Positions 35,534 to 44,421 of a stretch of DNA of 64,000 nt are shown here, in pieces. A program made the position numbers and the translations under genes. Below the pieces are notes generated by a model that saw only the letters and a program-made list of their open reading frames with translations, was not told where the DNA came from and ran no database searches. Origin of the DNA: Candidatus Hodarchaeota archaeon. Lineage in GTDB: Archaea; Asgardarchaeota; Heimdallarchaeia; Hodarchaeales; Hodarchaeaceae. Position 1 is the stretch's first letter. Every line of letters starts with the position of its first letter. The stretch is taken from contig JAEOTM010000041.1 of assembly GCA_016839815.1 (NCBI GenBank), forward strand, positions 1 to 64,000, in the 5' to 3' direction.

Positions 35534-37792
35534 TTATTCCTCTTTTATTAACGAATTAGGAATCCACATCTGGAATTCATTCCCATAGGGGAAATATGGG
35601 ATGATTTTTAATTCCCCCTTGAGGTAGTCCATAACCACAGCGGCTAGAGTAATACCTATATAGAACCCATGACTCTCCCACTTATCAGTAATTTTGGATG
35701 TCAACGTATCACAGATATCTTTGGGAATTGGAGGTGAAACATAATCTCGTATAATTAAACAGAGATTATGGTCATGTGAATGAGCGTTTATGACTATAGG
35801 TGAATTAGGTGCTGGATTTTCTGCAGAATGAAGTAAAAACAACATTAATTCATTAATCGCATACGGAAGATAACCACTATGAGATATTGTTAATTCTGGA
35901 ATGTCAACTTCAATCAATCGGGATGAACTTCTGGGTAAATCTTTAATAAACTTTCTCAGGGAGATTTCTTGTGTGAATAAAGATTCTGAAGGAAAGGAGG
36001 ATCTTTGAAGAACTTCAAAAATCATGGTTACTAGATCAATTGTTTTAGAAGAGCGATTAGCAATCGATACAATTTCTCTTGCTTCATCTGTTTGAAGCAA
36101 TTGTTCCGAACCATTTGCTACAGAGAGAAATTCAAGATTACTAACTATTTTCTGAAGATCATTCCGCAAAAAATGACTCATCATTGCATGATATCGTTCT
36201 TCTTCAAGTTTAATTTGTTTGATGGTTTCTTCTGCATATTTTCTTTCTGAAATATCTTCTATGATTCCATCATGCCATTGCCCGTTTGGGGAAACACGAG
36301 CTGAAATTGAAGCCCAAAAATAGATTCCATCTCTGGTCTTCATTAATACATCTTTGATATTCAATTCTCCTTTACTATATAATTCTTCTACAAACCAGAG
36401 TCGATCCTCTGAGTTTGCATACAGATCGGAAAGCGCAGTTGAGGCAATTTCATGAAATGATGTATACCCAAACATTGAGATAAATGCCTGATTTGCTTGT
36501 AACAGACGTCCCTGACTACTTACACGAAAAATGCCTGTATTAATGTTCTCTACTAGAGTACGATATTTTTCTTCACTTTCCACTAGTCGTGATTCAGATA
36601 ATTTTCTCTCTGTTATATCCCGTGTAATGGTCATAAAAGATACAGGTTCCCCTTGAGAATCTTCGATCACTGTGATAAGAAATTCAGCAGGAAATGTACT
36701 TCCATCTAATCGAATTGAGGTATATTCAAATCGAAAAATTCTTTTTTCGGCTAGAGTTTTTTCAGCGACAGCTATAGCATATTGTTGGTCTTCTGGAACT
36801 ATTAGATCAAGCGCGTTTAGTCCTATTAACTCTTCAGAGGTGGATACTCCGTAAAAATTTAACGCTTGCTCATTAGTAGTGATGATATTAAAATCTAAAT
36901 CTGTTACAGTAATTGTGTCTGGATTTAACTCAATTAAATTTCGATATCTGTCTTGAGCTTCTTTTTCACTTGTAATATCGGTTAGTAATCCGAAAGATCC
37001 GACTAATTCTTCTTCTTCATTCAATAGAACTGTCCCTGCAACTCTAACTTGGATTAAGGACTGATCTTTGTATTTAAGGGATAGTTCGTATATTGAAGAT
37101 GGAATACCATCTGAGAATCTTTCCTTCACTTTTTCTTGGAAAATTGTTACTGAATTCTCTGCTAGAAATTCCTCAACTTTTCTTCCTAGCATTTCATTCA
37201 GAGACCAGCCCAGCATTTTTTCTATGGTAGGATTTACGTAAAGGGTTTTATTCTCTAAATCTGTAATCCAAACTCCTTCTAAAGCTGTTTCAACTAATGT
37301 TTGATATCTGCTCTCACTAACTCTAAGCTCATGTGTGCTATGAGCAAATCCTAACATTCCAACAATTTGACCATTTTCTTTTTGTGGAGAACCCTTGATC
37401 TCAAAAGGTTTGTAAATACCAGATTTTGTTAAAACACGTATTTCGGGAGTGGGGAAGGTATCTCCATCTGTAATTGTTGTAAATCCCCGTATTACCGCAT
37501 CTAAATCATCTGGATGGATTTTAGGCTGAAATGGTTTCCCAATCCACTCTTCAGCTGTCCATCCCAAGAGTTTTTCTACTGCTGGATTAATGGATGTGAT
37601 ATTTCCCTCTAAGTCAAGAGTAAATATTATGTCGCGAGAAGTATTAACCAGACTACGATAGAGTTTTTCCGACTTTTCTAATCTTGCAAGCGACTCCCGA
37701 TAGGATAGAAAACCTGATTTTATAAGTTCTTTCACATCTTCTGGTATATCCTTTCTAGCAAGTAAGAGATTTACCTCTTGGGTGAAAGACAT
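35534..37792 (-). CDS. Multi-PAS sensor histidine-kinase-like protein with degenerate ATPase domain
   Basis: A 752-residue soluble protein. A short N-terminal helix is followed by four PAS domains (about 40-155, 160-280, 283-398 and 405-520). Each opens with a YRxLV-type linker helix and ends in a PAC-like strand. A dimerisation helix holds the candidate phospho-acceptor in MMSHFLRNDLQKI (about 540). The C-terminal HATPase-like region keeps the overall pattern, but the N-box Asn (ELMLFLLHSAE) and the DxGxG G1 box (RDYVSPPIP) are lost. A GIT-AAVVMDYLKGE remnant of the G2 region remains. ATP-dependent autophosphorylation is doubtful. There is no membrane helix, so it senses a cytoplasmic signal. 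No response regulator is adjacent. Confidence 0.85.
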   Translation of the reverse strand: MSFTQEVNLLLARKDIPEDVKELIKSGFLSYRESLARLEKSEKLYRSLVNTSRDIIFTLDLEGNITSINPAVEKLLGWTAEEWIGKPFQPKIHPDDLDAVIRGFTTITDGDTFPTPEIRVLTKSGIYKPFEIKGSPQKENGQIVGMLGFAHSTHELRVSESRYQTLVETALEGVWITDLENKTLYVNPTIEKMLGWSLNEMLGRKVEEFLAENSVTIFQEKVKERFSDGIPSSIYELSLKYKDQSLIQVRVAGTVLLNEEEELVGSFGLLTDITSEKEAQDRYRNLIELNPDTITVTDLDFNIITTNEQALNFYGVSTSEELIGLNALDLIVPEDQQYAIAVAEKTLAEKRIFRFEYTSIRLDGSTFPAEFLITVIEDSQGEPVSFMTITRDITERKLSESRLVESEEKYRTLVENINTGIFRVSSQGRLLQANQAFISMFGYTSFHEIASTALSDLYANSEDRLWFVEELYSKGELNIKDVLMKTRDGIYFWASISARVSPNGQWHDGIIEDISERKYAEETIKQIKLEEERYHAMMSHFLRNDLQKIVSNLEFLSVANGSEQLLQTDEAREIVSIANRSSKTIDLVTMIFEVLQRSSFPSESLFTQEISLRKFIKDLPRSSSRLIEVDIPELTISHSGYLPYAINELMLFLLHSAENPAPNSPIVINAHSHDHNLCLIIRDYVSPPIPKDICDTLTSKITDKWESHGFYIGITLAAVVMDYLKGELKIIPYFPYGNEFQMWIPNSLIKEE

Positions 37793-37918
37793 CGAAATCT
37801 GAGTCCAGTGGAAGAAATTAATTTGAGATTGAGAAATTAATTACGAAACTGAGCTTGATAAACTGAAATATTGTTCTTAAGAATACCTAAATAGAATATC
37901 TGGAGATGAGATGATACT

Positions 37919-38611
37919 ATGAAGTTATTAATAACGGGAGCTAATCGTGGACTAGGATTAGAATTTGTTAATCAATACTTAAACAGGGGAGACGAGGTAA
38001 TAGCTACATTTAGAGCAGATAATGACTTGTCTAATTTGAATAAGTTGAAAAATAAGTTTCAAAAAATTCTTACTCTAACTCCTATGGATGTTACATCTAA
38101 CAGTTCGCGTAATAAAGCCTTTTTAGAAGTAAAATCGAAATTCTCAAATCTAGATATACTCATTAATAATGCAGGTATGACAGGTAAACGAGAACTCACC
38201 TTTGGGAAACTTTATGAAGATGATATGATTGAAGTGTTCAAAGTTAATGCGATATCAGCTATTCTAGTTGCAGAAAAATTCTCTCCGTTGTACAAGAACA
38301 ACTCAAAGATAATCAATATTTCAAGCTGGATGGGGTCAATTTCAGCTAGACAGAATACTTCAAACTTTAGCTACTGTGCCAGTAAGGCAGCATTGAATAT
38401 GTTTTCCAAATTACTCTCTAATTCTTTACGTAGCAGGGGAGTTATTGTTGTACCAATGCATCCGGGATGGGTTAAAACCAGAATGGGTACCCAAAGTGCT
38501 CCAATTGAGAGGAAAGACTCGATTTCAGGAATGATTCAAGTCATTGACTCATTGACACTAAAAGAATCTGGGATGTTCATTGATTGGCAAGGTAAGAAGA
38601 TAGATTGGTGA
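37919..38611 (+). CDS. Short-chain dehydrogenase/reductase
   Basis: A 230-residue classical SDR: cofactor loop TGANRGLG (about 7-14), DVTS (adenine contact), INNAGMTG, active-site Ser in ISSWMGS, and the YCASK motif. The order matches carbonyl-reductase/sniffer-like SDRs, known for substrates from carbonyls to fatty aldehydes. The residue after the second strand region (TFRADNDLS, Arg) would favour NADP. A poly-T run follows the stop at once, so it is probably its own transcription unit. Substrate unknown. Confidence 0.85.
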   Translation: MKLLITGANRGLGLEFVNQYLNRGDEVIATFRADNDLSNLNKLKNKFQKILTLTPMDVTSNSSRNKAFLEVKSKFSNLDILINNAGMTGKRELTFGKLYEDDMIEVFKVNAISAILVAEKFSPLYKNNSKIINISSWMGSISARQNTSNFSYCASKAALNMFSKLLSNSLRSRGVIVVPMHPGWVKTRMGTQSAPIERKDSISGMIQVIDSLTLKESGMFIDWQGKKIDW

Positions 38612-38613
38612 GA

Positions 38614-38621
38614 TTTTTTTT
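38614..38621 (+). terminator. Poly-T terminator after the SDR gene
   Basis: Eight consecutive T begin two bases after the SDR stop codon, as expected for archaeal U-tract termination. Confidence 0.45.
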
Positions 38622-38652
38622 CCAATTAGGGGATGTAGCAAATTCTTATAAT

Positions 38653-38705
38653 CTGATTACATTATAATCGAGAAGATCAGAAACTGATTACATTATAATT
38701 GAGAA
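38653..38705 (+). repeat. Direct repeat, two 22-bp copies upstream of the acyl-CoA synthetase gene
   Basis: Copies at 38653-38674 and 38684-38705 differ at one base (C/T) and have a 31-base period, about three helical turns. Each contains the self-complementary ATTATAAT. They lie 37-89 bases before ATG 38742, where a promoter and operators should be. A tandem regulator binding site, or a duplicated TATA/BRE element, is the likely meaning. Confidence 0.6.
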
Positions 38706-38741
38706 TTTTTTTCTCCTCAATAAATAAGAGGTTACTTGAAT

Positions 38742-40439
38742 ATGACAAAAATCACCCCAGAACTATGGATGAAATCATGGGATAGTCACGTAAAAACTGA
38801 AAGTTACCCGAAAGAAAGTCTTGGCGTACTATTTGCGCGTGAAATGGCGAGATTTCCGGAGAATACCGCTTGTTGGATGATGGAACGAGAAATAACCTAC
38901 GGAGAATTACTAAGATATGTTGAAAGCTTCGCTACATTTCTACAACAGAATGGAGTTGAAAAGGGAGATGTCGTAGCGATTAGTTTAGCGAATTGTCCCC
39001 AATATATGATCGCTCATTTTGGTACCCTTCTTGCTGGATGTGTAGCCTCTGGGCTTAATCCACTCTTAAGTCCAAAAGAAGTCGCATATCAGCTAAGTGA
39101 TAGTAAGGCAAAAGTTATTGTCACTTTAGATGCCATTTATGATAAAGTTTTAACAAAAAAACTTGAAGAATTGCCTGAACTTGACATAGTAATCGCTACG
39201 AACATTTCGGAATATATGGGACTTAGTAAGCTTAAAGTATTCCTTGGTAAGAAATTGGGGAAGATTCCCCATGGAAAAATCTATGATTACCCTGGGAAGA
39301 AGGTTGAGAAATTCTCTAATGTAATGGCTGTAAATCCAGATGTGAAATCCGTAACAATTGATGTTGACCAAGATTTGGCTTGTCTCCAGTATACAGGTGG
39401 AACAACAGGATTTCCAAAAGGAACCGAACTAACACACTCAAATTTAAACGCGGAATATACTATCTTTGCTAATTGGTTGAATTTAGAGCCCGGAACAGTA
39501 ACAGCTTTATCTGCATTTCCAATGTTTCATGCTGCGGGACTTACAGTTATTTCAGAAACCATTTGGTTGTCAGGGACGCAGATCTTAATAGCTAATCCAC
39601 GTGATACGGCACAGGTTATTGAGGAAATTATTAAGCACAGACCAACGATCATTGCTAATGTCCCTACTCTCTTTGGGATGATTATGAATCACCCCAAGGC
39701 ACAAGAGATCCCAAATGAAGTACTAGATAATGTAAGCGTTTATATTTCAGGAGCTGCTCCTTTTCCTGCGGAAATGATTCGTGAATTTGAATCAAAAATG
39801 AAAGCAACCAATAAAGTGATGGAGCTTTATGGTATGACGGAAACCTCTCCTGTTTGTGTTTCTAATCCAATCCTTGGTAAAAAGAAGGTTGGAACAGTAG
39901 GTCTTACCCTTCCTGATACTGAGCTAAAGCTAGTTAATATCGAAACAGGTGAAGAGGTTGAAACGGGTGAACCTGGTGAAATCTTGGTACGAGGCCCTAT
40001 TGTAACTAGAGGATACCTCAATAAACCTGAAGCTACTGCAAATACTATTGATCCAGATGGCTGGCTCCATACGGGTGATGTCGGTGTTATGGATGAGGAG
40101 GGGTATTTAAAAATTGTAGATCGGGTAAAAGATATGCTAATTGTATCTGGATATAAAGTTTACTCTGTTCACGTCGAAGATGTACTTACAAAGCATCCAG
40201 ATATTGCTATGGTTGCTATTGTAGGTATAGATGATCCTGACCGTCCTGGAAGTGAAATTGTTCATGCTTACGTTCAACTACAGGCTGAAACCGAACCAAC
40301 CGACAGTATCAAAGAAAGTATAGAGCAATACGCTGAAGAAAATCTCTCCAAGTATGAAAAACCACGTGTTTATGAATTCCGCGAATCACTTCCCCTTACG
40401 ACGGTAGGAAAGGTCCTCAAACGAGCATTGAAGGAATAA
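38742..40439 (+). CDS. fadD: Long-chain acyl-CoA synthetase (AMP-forming)
   Basis: ANL-superfamily ligase activating a carboxylic acid via acyl-AMP to acyl-CoA. P-loop YTGGTTGFPKG (about 215-225), YGMTETSP (about 365), GWLHTGDVG with the adenylate-binding Asp, DRVKDMLIVSGYKV (hinge) and the C-terminal catalytic Lys in TTVGKVLKR. At 565 residues it has the length of medium/long-chain ligases. The start is ATG 38742, nine bases after GAGGT; TTG 38736 is too close to that site. It heads the cluster with the lipocalin-like protein and RPH-like dikinase, and its promoter region holds the 22-bp direct repeat, so it is probably regulated. Confidence 0.9.
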   Translation: MTKITPELWMKSWDSHVKTESYPKESLGVLFAREMARFPENTACWMMEREITYGELLRYVESFATFLQQNGVEKGDVVAISLANCPQYMIAHFGTLLAGCVASGLNPLLSPKEVAYQLSDSKAKVIVTLDAIYDKVLTKKLEELPELDIVIATNISEYMGLSKLKVFLGKKLGKIPHGKIYDYPGKKVEKFSNVMAVNPDVKSVTIDVDQDLACLQYTGGTTGFPKGTELTHSNLNAEYTIFANWLNLEPGTVTALSAFPMFHAAGLTVISETIWLSGTQILIANPRDTAQVIEEIIKHRPTIIANVPTLFGMIMNHPKAQEIPNEVLDNVSVYISGAAPFPAEMIREFESKMKATNKVMELYGMTETSPVCVSNPILGKKKVGTVGLTLPDTELKLVNIETGEEVETGEPGEILVRGPIVTRGYLNKPEATANTIDPDGWLHTGDVGVMDEEGYLKIVDRVKDMLIVSGYKVYSVHVEDVLTKHPDIAMVAIVGIDDPDRPGSEIVHAYVQLQAETEPTDSIKESIEQYAEENLSKYEKPRVYEFRESLPLTTVGKVLKRALKE

Positions 40440-40475
40440 ATTCCTCCTTCAATTTCTTTTCTTTTTATCCCCTTT
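40432..40475 (+). terminator. Hairpin plus T-rich terminator after the acyl-CoA synthetase
   Basis: GAAGGAATAAATTCCTCCTTC can fold into a bulged hairpin around the stop codon, followed by TTTCTTTTCTTTTTATCCCCTTTT. The remaining intergenic stretch to 40582 shows no gene. Confidence 0.4.
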
Positions 40476-40582
40476 TGTCAATAGCCTCATTATAAATCCA
40501 AAAGAGATTTATTGAGAGATTTTCGAAAATTGATTCCTCCCTCTTTCAACTTAAGTCAATGAAATTCATTTTGTGACATCTT

Positions 40583-41545
40583 ATGGAACCATTAACTCAT
40601 AAGTCCAATTCACCCCATATTGAATGGAATGAAAGCTATTATTTCTGCTTCGCTGATCCCAAAACAAATATTAGAGGGATGACCAGGGTTGGATTTAAAC
40701 CAAATAAGTCAGAAGGTATGTCATTTCTGTTTTTATTTCTTCCAGACGGAACAGCAGCAGGATATCAAACCACCGAAACTATATCTAGCTATGGGAATCC
40801 TCTTAAGGTTGGTGACATGACTCATGAAAGTAATTCTGACAATACCTGGAAATTCTCTTTTACAGGCTCAATGATTATTGTAGAGGATCCAAAACACTTT
40901 CCAAAAGTTATTAATAAGCCTGAACTAATAAAGAAAATTGTAGATGTTGAATTACATCTTGATTTTCATCCTCTAAACGAGGTTTATGAATACAGCAAAT
41001 ATATGACACCAGAATCTCGTGAGCTGGGAAAAAAATCAGGGGATGAACACTGGGAGCAAATAGCTACTGTTTCTGGGACAATTACGGTTGATGGCAATAC
41101 ATACGAGCTTGATCAAATCTTAGGCCAAAGGGATCACACATATGGAATTCGAGATTGGACTGGAGTAGGTAACTGGTTATACTATGTAGTGTGGTTTAAT
41201 CGAAACTTAGCCATTAATCCTGCGGCTATAATCGCTGATGATGGAAGATTATCTATAGGAGGATTTATGTTCAAAGATGGGGTTAATATTCCCCTTAAAA
41301 CTATAAATATTGTTGAACAATCTTTTGAGAGTGATGGAATCTTCCCTAAGACGTCTTTACTAGAAATTACTGATTGGAACGACGAAAAACATAGTCTAAA
41401 GGGATCTGTAGGTTCGATCCTACCAATTCCATTCAAAGACCCTGATGGAAATAAGTCAGTTTTAATTCAAGCCTTTGGAGAATACGAATTAGATGGTATA
41501 TCTGGTGGTTATGGTACCTTTGAGACTTTGAGAAAAATCCATTGA
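40583..41545 (+). CDS. CrtC/AttH-like lipocalin-fold protein (DUF7064/7065 type)
   Basis: A 320-residue protein without signal peptide. The repeated beta-strand pattern and the segment GQRDHTYGIRDWTGVGNWLYY (about 181-201) are typical of the hydroxyneurosporene-synthase/AttH-type double lipocalin group, whose GxRDHSWGxRDW motif lines a ligand cavity. Family members hydrate or bind terpenoid or lipid-like ligands; many are of unknown function. It lies 33 bases before the RPH-like dikinase on the same strand, so the two are surely co-transcribed. A joint action on a hydrophobic small molecule is a reasonable inference. No carotenoid genes are in the window, so a carotenoid role is not suggested. 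Confidence 0.7.
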   Translation: MEPLTHKSNSPHIEWNESYYFCFADPKTNIRGMTRVGFKPNKSEGMSFLFLFLPDGTAAGYQTTETISSYGNPLKVGDMTHESNSDNTWKFSFTGSMIIVEDPKHFPKVINKPELIKKIVDVELHLDFHPLNEVYEYSKYMTPESRELGKKSGDEHWEQIATVSGTITVDGNTYELDQILGQRDHTYGIRDWTGVGNWLYYVVWFNRNLAINPAAIIADDGRLSIGGFMFKDGVNIPLKTINIVEQSFESDGIFPKTSLLEITDWNDEKHSLKGSVGSILPIPFKDPDGNKSVLIQAFGEYELDGISGGYGTFETLRKIH

Positions 41546-41578
41546 TTAGAAGCTTAAAACAAAAATGAGATAGTTCTA

Positions 41579-44302
41579 ATGGATCACTTAATTCTCGAAC
41601 TTTCGGAATTAGCTAAAATTGAACTCCCCTTAGTTTTAGTTGGAGGGAAAGCTGCTAATTTAGGAAAACTCATTAAATATGGATTTCAAGTCCCTGATGG
41701 CATAATCATAACTACAAATGTATACGACCAATTTATTGAGAATAATGGTCTAAAAGAAGATATTACTAAAGAATTGGATTTAATTGATTATTCAGACATA
41801 AATACTATTGAAAAAACTGCTAAGAATATCCAAGAGTCCATCAGAAAGGCTTTACTCCCTCCTCAGCTTACAAAATTCATACTTAATAATGAAAGAATTG
41901 ACAAATTATCGCCAATTGCTATTAGATCATCTGCTACTGCCGAAGATCTTCCTACCGCATCTTTTGCAGGACAACAAGAAACTTTTCTTAATGTCCATGA
42001 GAAAAATCAAATTCTCCATTATATAAAAGAATGTTTTGCATCTTTATGGAGTACTCGGACGATTGTGTACCGGAACCAACATAAAATCCCTCAAGAAACA
42101 GTAAAACTTGCTATAATTTTACAAATGATGATTTCAGGTGTTAGTGCTGGAGTTATCTTCACCCAAAGTCCATTCTCACCTAATAAAGATGATATATTAA
42201 TTGAATCTACACAAGGATTAGGTGAATCCTTAGTTTCAGGCCAGATTTCTCCCGATCAATTCAGTATTAGAAGGCGTGAAATTCAATCTAAAGAGAGTTT
42301 TGAAATTATTTCAAGGGAAATCACTCATAAAGAGTTCATCTTTAAGAATGGAGAAGTAGGTATTGAAAAAATTCCCCTTTCAGTAGAGGAACAGACTGAA
42401 CCTTCTATTTCTGATGAACAAGTTCTTCATTTAGCAGACATAAGTAAAAAAATTGAAAATTCGTTTGGCTCACCACAAGACATAGAATGGGTCTACAGCA
42501 GTGAAAATATACTTTATATTACTCAATCTCGGCCAATCACAACAACTCAATTAGCTATAAACCAGAAGGATGCTACATTCTGGACTAGAGGATATGCTGA
42601 TGATTACTGGAATGATCCTACGTCTCCATTATTTTTTGATCTTTTAGGAACTCAATTAAAATTAATTGTCAATACTGAATTAAATAGCATAATGGGTTAT
42701 CCAAAGATCAGTGATGAGCTTCTATATTTACATCATAGTCATGTTTATTTCAATCTTGAGACTTTAATGAGAAAAGTAGAGTATGAAATCCCTCCATTTA
42801 TTCGAACAGATGATGTTTTGAATTATTTTCCTGAAGGATCAGGAGTTTATGGAAAAAAAACCGTGCGTAAAATGCCTTTTCGGTTGGGTAAACGCATTAT
42901 CTCTGAACTAAGAGTCATACTTCATGATAATGCAAATGGATCAATCCTAAATACAGCTAAAACTTATCAAAAATGGACAGAGGAAGAATTCTGGCCTTTC
43001 TGTAAAGAATTTGATAGCCTATTGTCAAAATATGTAAAAAAGGGAAAAATCACGACAATTATAGAATTAGGAGATACTCTTGAACATAAAATGGCATCAC
43101 ACTTTCGAATGGTCAGATATGGGATACCTGTCCACAATATTGGGATGAATCTACTTTCGACTTACCTCTTGACCCGTTTTATCGGAAAAGATCTCGCTAG
43201 AGGGTTATACCCGATTTTGATCTCAGGATTATGGCATAAAGCGTCCGAAACGAATGAACAAGTACAAAATCTCGCAGCAAAAGGTTTTTCGTATCCAAAA
43301 TTACTACATCTCATTCAAAACAACGAATCTGTAAAGCTCTATTCAATTTTGAAAAATAATCATGAAGATGCCAGAGTTAAAGCATTCATAGATAGTCTGG
43401 AGGAGTTCTTACAACTATATGGAGATAGAGGTTTTGCACGAGAAATGTGTTATCCACGATGGAGAGAAGATCCTTCTTATGTGTTGGATCAAATAAAGGG
43501 CCTTGTAAATGATCAGAAGGTGGATACCAATATGCTAAAGACTCAAAGTATGAAACGACGACAACGAGTAGAGGGTTTTGTAGCTTATAGGATACGATCA
43601 ACTCGTTTTGGCTTTTTGAAGTATAAATTCTTTCATACGGTCCTAAACTTGGCTCGAAAATACATAATTTTTCGAGAAAATCAGCGATACAATCTTGACA
43701 AGTGGATTACTAGGAATAGAAACTTGTATCTGGAAATTGGGAAGGATATGGTAGTTAAAGGATATCTAAATGATCCCACAGATATCTTCTTTTTGTATAA
43801 GCGTGAAATACAGAAAATTCTATCCCATTCCATAAACATAAAACCTCAGAAGCTCTTGAGGATTATCCAAAATAGAAAAGATGACTTTAAAAAGTATGAA
43901 TTTGCCATACCACCTAAATTTTTACACGGATTACGTGAATTTGATGATCCTATCTCTAAATCGGATAATAAATATATTTTTAAGGGTATTCCAGCAAGTC
44001 ATGGGACTATTACTGCAAGAACTCTAATTCTTACGGATATTAGACAAGTCTCATCAGTGAAGGCAGGAGACATTCTTATTGTTCCGAAAACAGATCCTGG
44101 ATGGACTCCTATATTTGCAAAAATTGGAGGATTAATTACAGAAACAGGGGGGATTCTTTCTCATGGAGCTGTTGTCAGTCGAGAGTATGGAATTCCGAGT
44201 GTTACCAACGTAATCAATGCTTGTACCATATTTAAGTCTGGTATGACTGTGAGGATAGACGGGACGAAAGGCATTGTCAAAATTCTAAGTGATCCTGATT
44301 AG
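41579..44302 (+). CDS. PEP-synthase-related dikinase, rifampicin-phosphotransferase-like architecture
   Basis: A 907-residue protein. The N-terminal ATP-grasp domain (about 1-325) is recognised by VGGKAANLGKL, IRSSATAEDLPTASFAGQQE and EWVYSSENILYITQSRPI. A long helical middle domain (about 330-790) differs from PEP synthase. The C-terminal swivelling phosphohistidine domain has TETGGILSHGAVVSREYGIPSV with catalytic His862. The PEP/pyruvate TIM barrel is absent. This is the domain set of rifampicin phosphotransferase (RPH), where the middle domain binds the acceptor and phosphate passes from ATP through His. The natural acceptor here is unknown. Genomic pairing with a lipocalin-like protein suggests a hydrophobic acceptor. 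All phosphotransfer motifs are intact. Confidence 0.85.
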   Translation: MDHLILELSELAKIELPLVLVGGKAANLGKLIKYGFQVPDGIIITTNVYDQFIENNGLKEDITKELDLIDYSDINTIEKTAKNIQESIRKALLPPQLTKFILNNERIDKLSPIAIRSSATAEDLPTASFAGQQETFLNVHEKNQILHYIKECFASLWSTRTIVYRNQHKIPQETVKLAIILQMMISGVSAGVIFTQSPFSPNKDDILIESTQGLGESLVSGQISPDQFSIRRREIQSKESFEIISREITHKEFIFKNGEVGIEKIPLSVEEQTEPSISDEQVLHLADISKKIENSFGSPQDIEWVYSSENILYITQSRPITTTQLAINQKDATFWTRGYADDYWNDPTSPLFFDLLGTQLKLIVNTELNSIMGYPKISDELLYLHHSHVYFNLETLMRKVEYEIPPFIRTDDVLNYFPEGSGVYGKKTVRKMPFRLGKRIISELRVILHDNANGSILNTAKTYQKWTEEEFWPFCKEFDSLLSKYVKKGKITTIIELGDTLEHKMASHFRMVRYGIPVHNIGMNLLSTYLLTRFIGKDLARGLYPILISGLWHKASETNEQVQNLAAKGFSYPKLLHLIQNNESVKLYSILKNNHEDARVKAFIDSLEEFLQLYGDRGFAREMCYPRWREDPSYVLDQIKGLVNDQKVDTNMLKTQSMKRRQRVEGFVAYRIRSTRFGFLKYKFFHTVLNLARKYIIFRENQRYNLDKWITRNRNLYLEIGKDMVVKGYLNDPTDIFFLYKREIQKILSHSINIKPQKLLRIIQNRKDDFKKYEFAIPPKFLHGLREFDDPISKSDNKYIFKGIPASHGTITARTLILTDIRQVSSVKAGDILIVPKTDPGWTPIFAKIGGLITETGGILSHGAVVSREYGIPSVTNVINACTIFKSGMTVRIDGTKGIVKILSDPD

Positions 44303-44421
44303 TCCCAATTACAAGTGTAGAAATAAATGAGTGATGGGTGGGATCTGTGAAGACTTTTGGGATTGATGAGGGAACAAATTTTTCTGATACATATGAGATT
44401 GTATGATTCGGAGAAATTTCA

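Noticed and set aside
41408..41423. GTAGG-TTCGAT-CCTAC, resembling a tRNA T-arm
   Set aside because: It lies in frame inside the lipocalin-like gene, the loop has six rather than seven bases, and no acceptor, D or anticodon arm can be folded around it.
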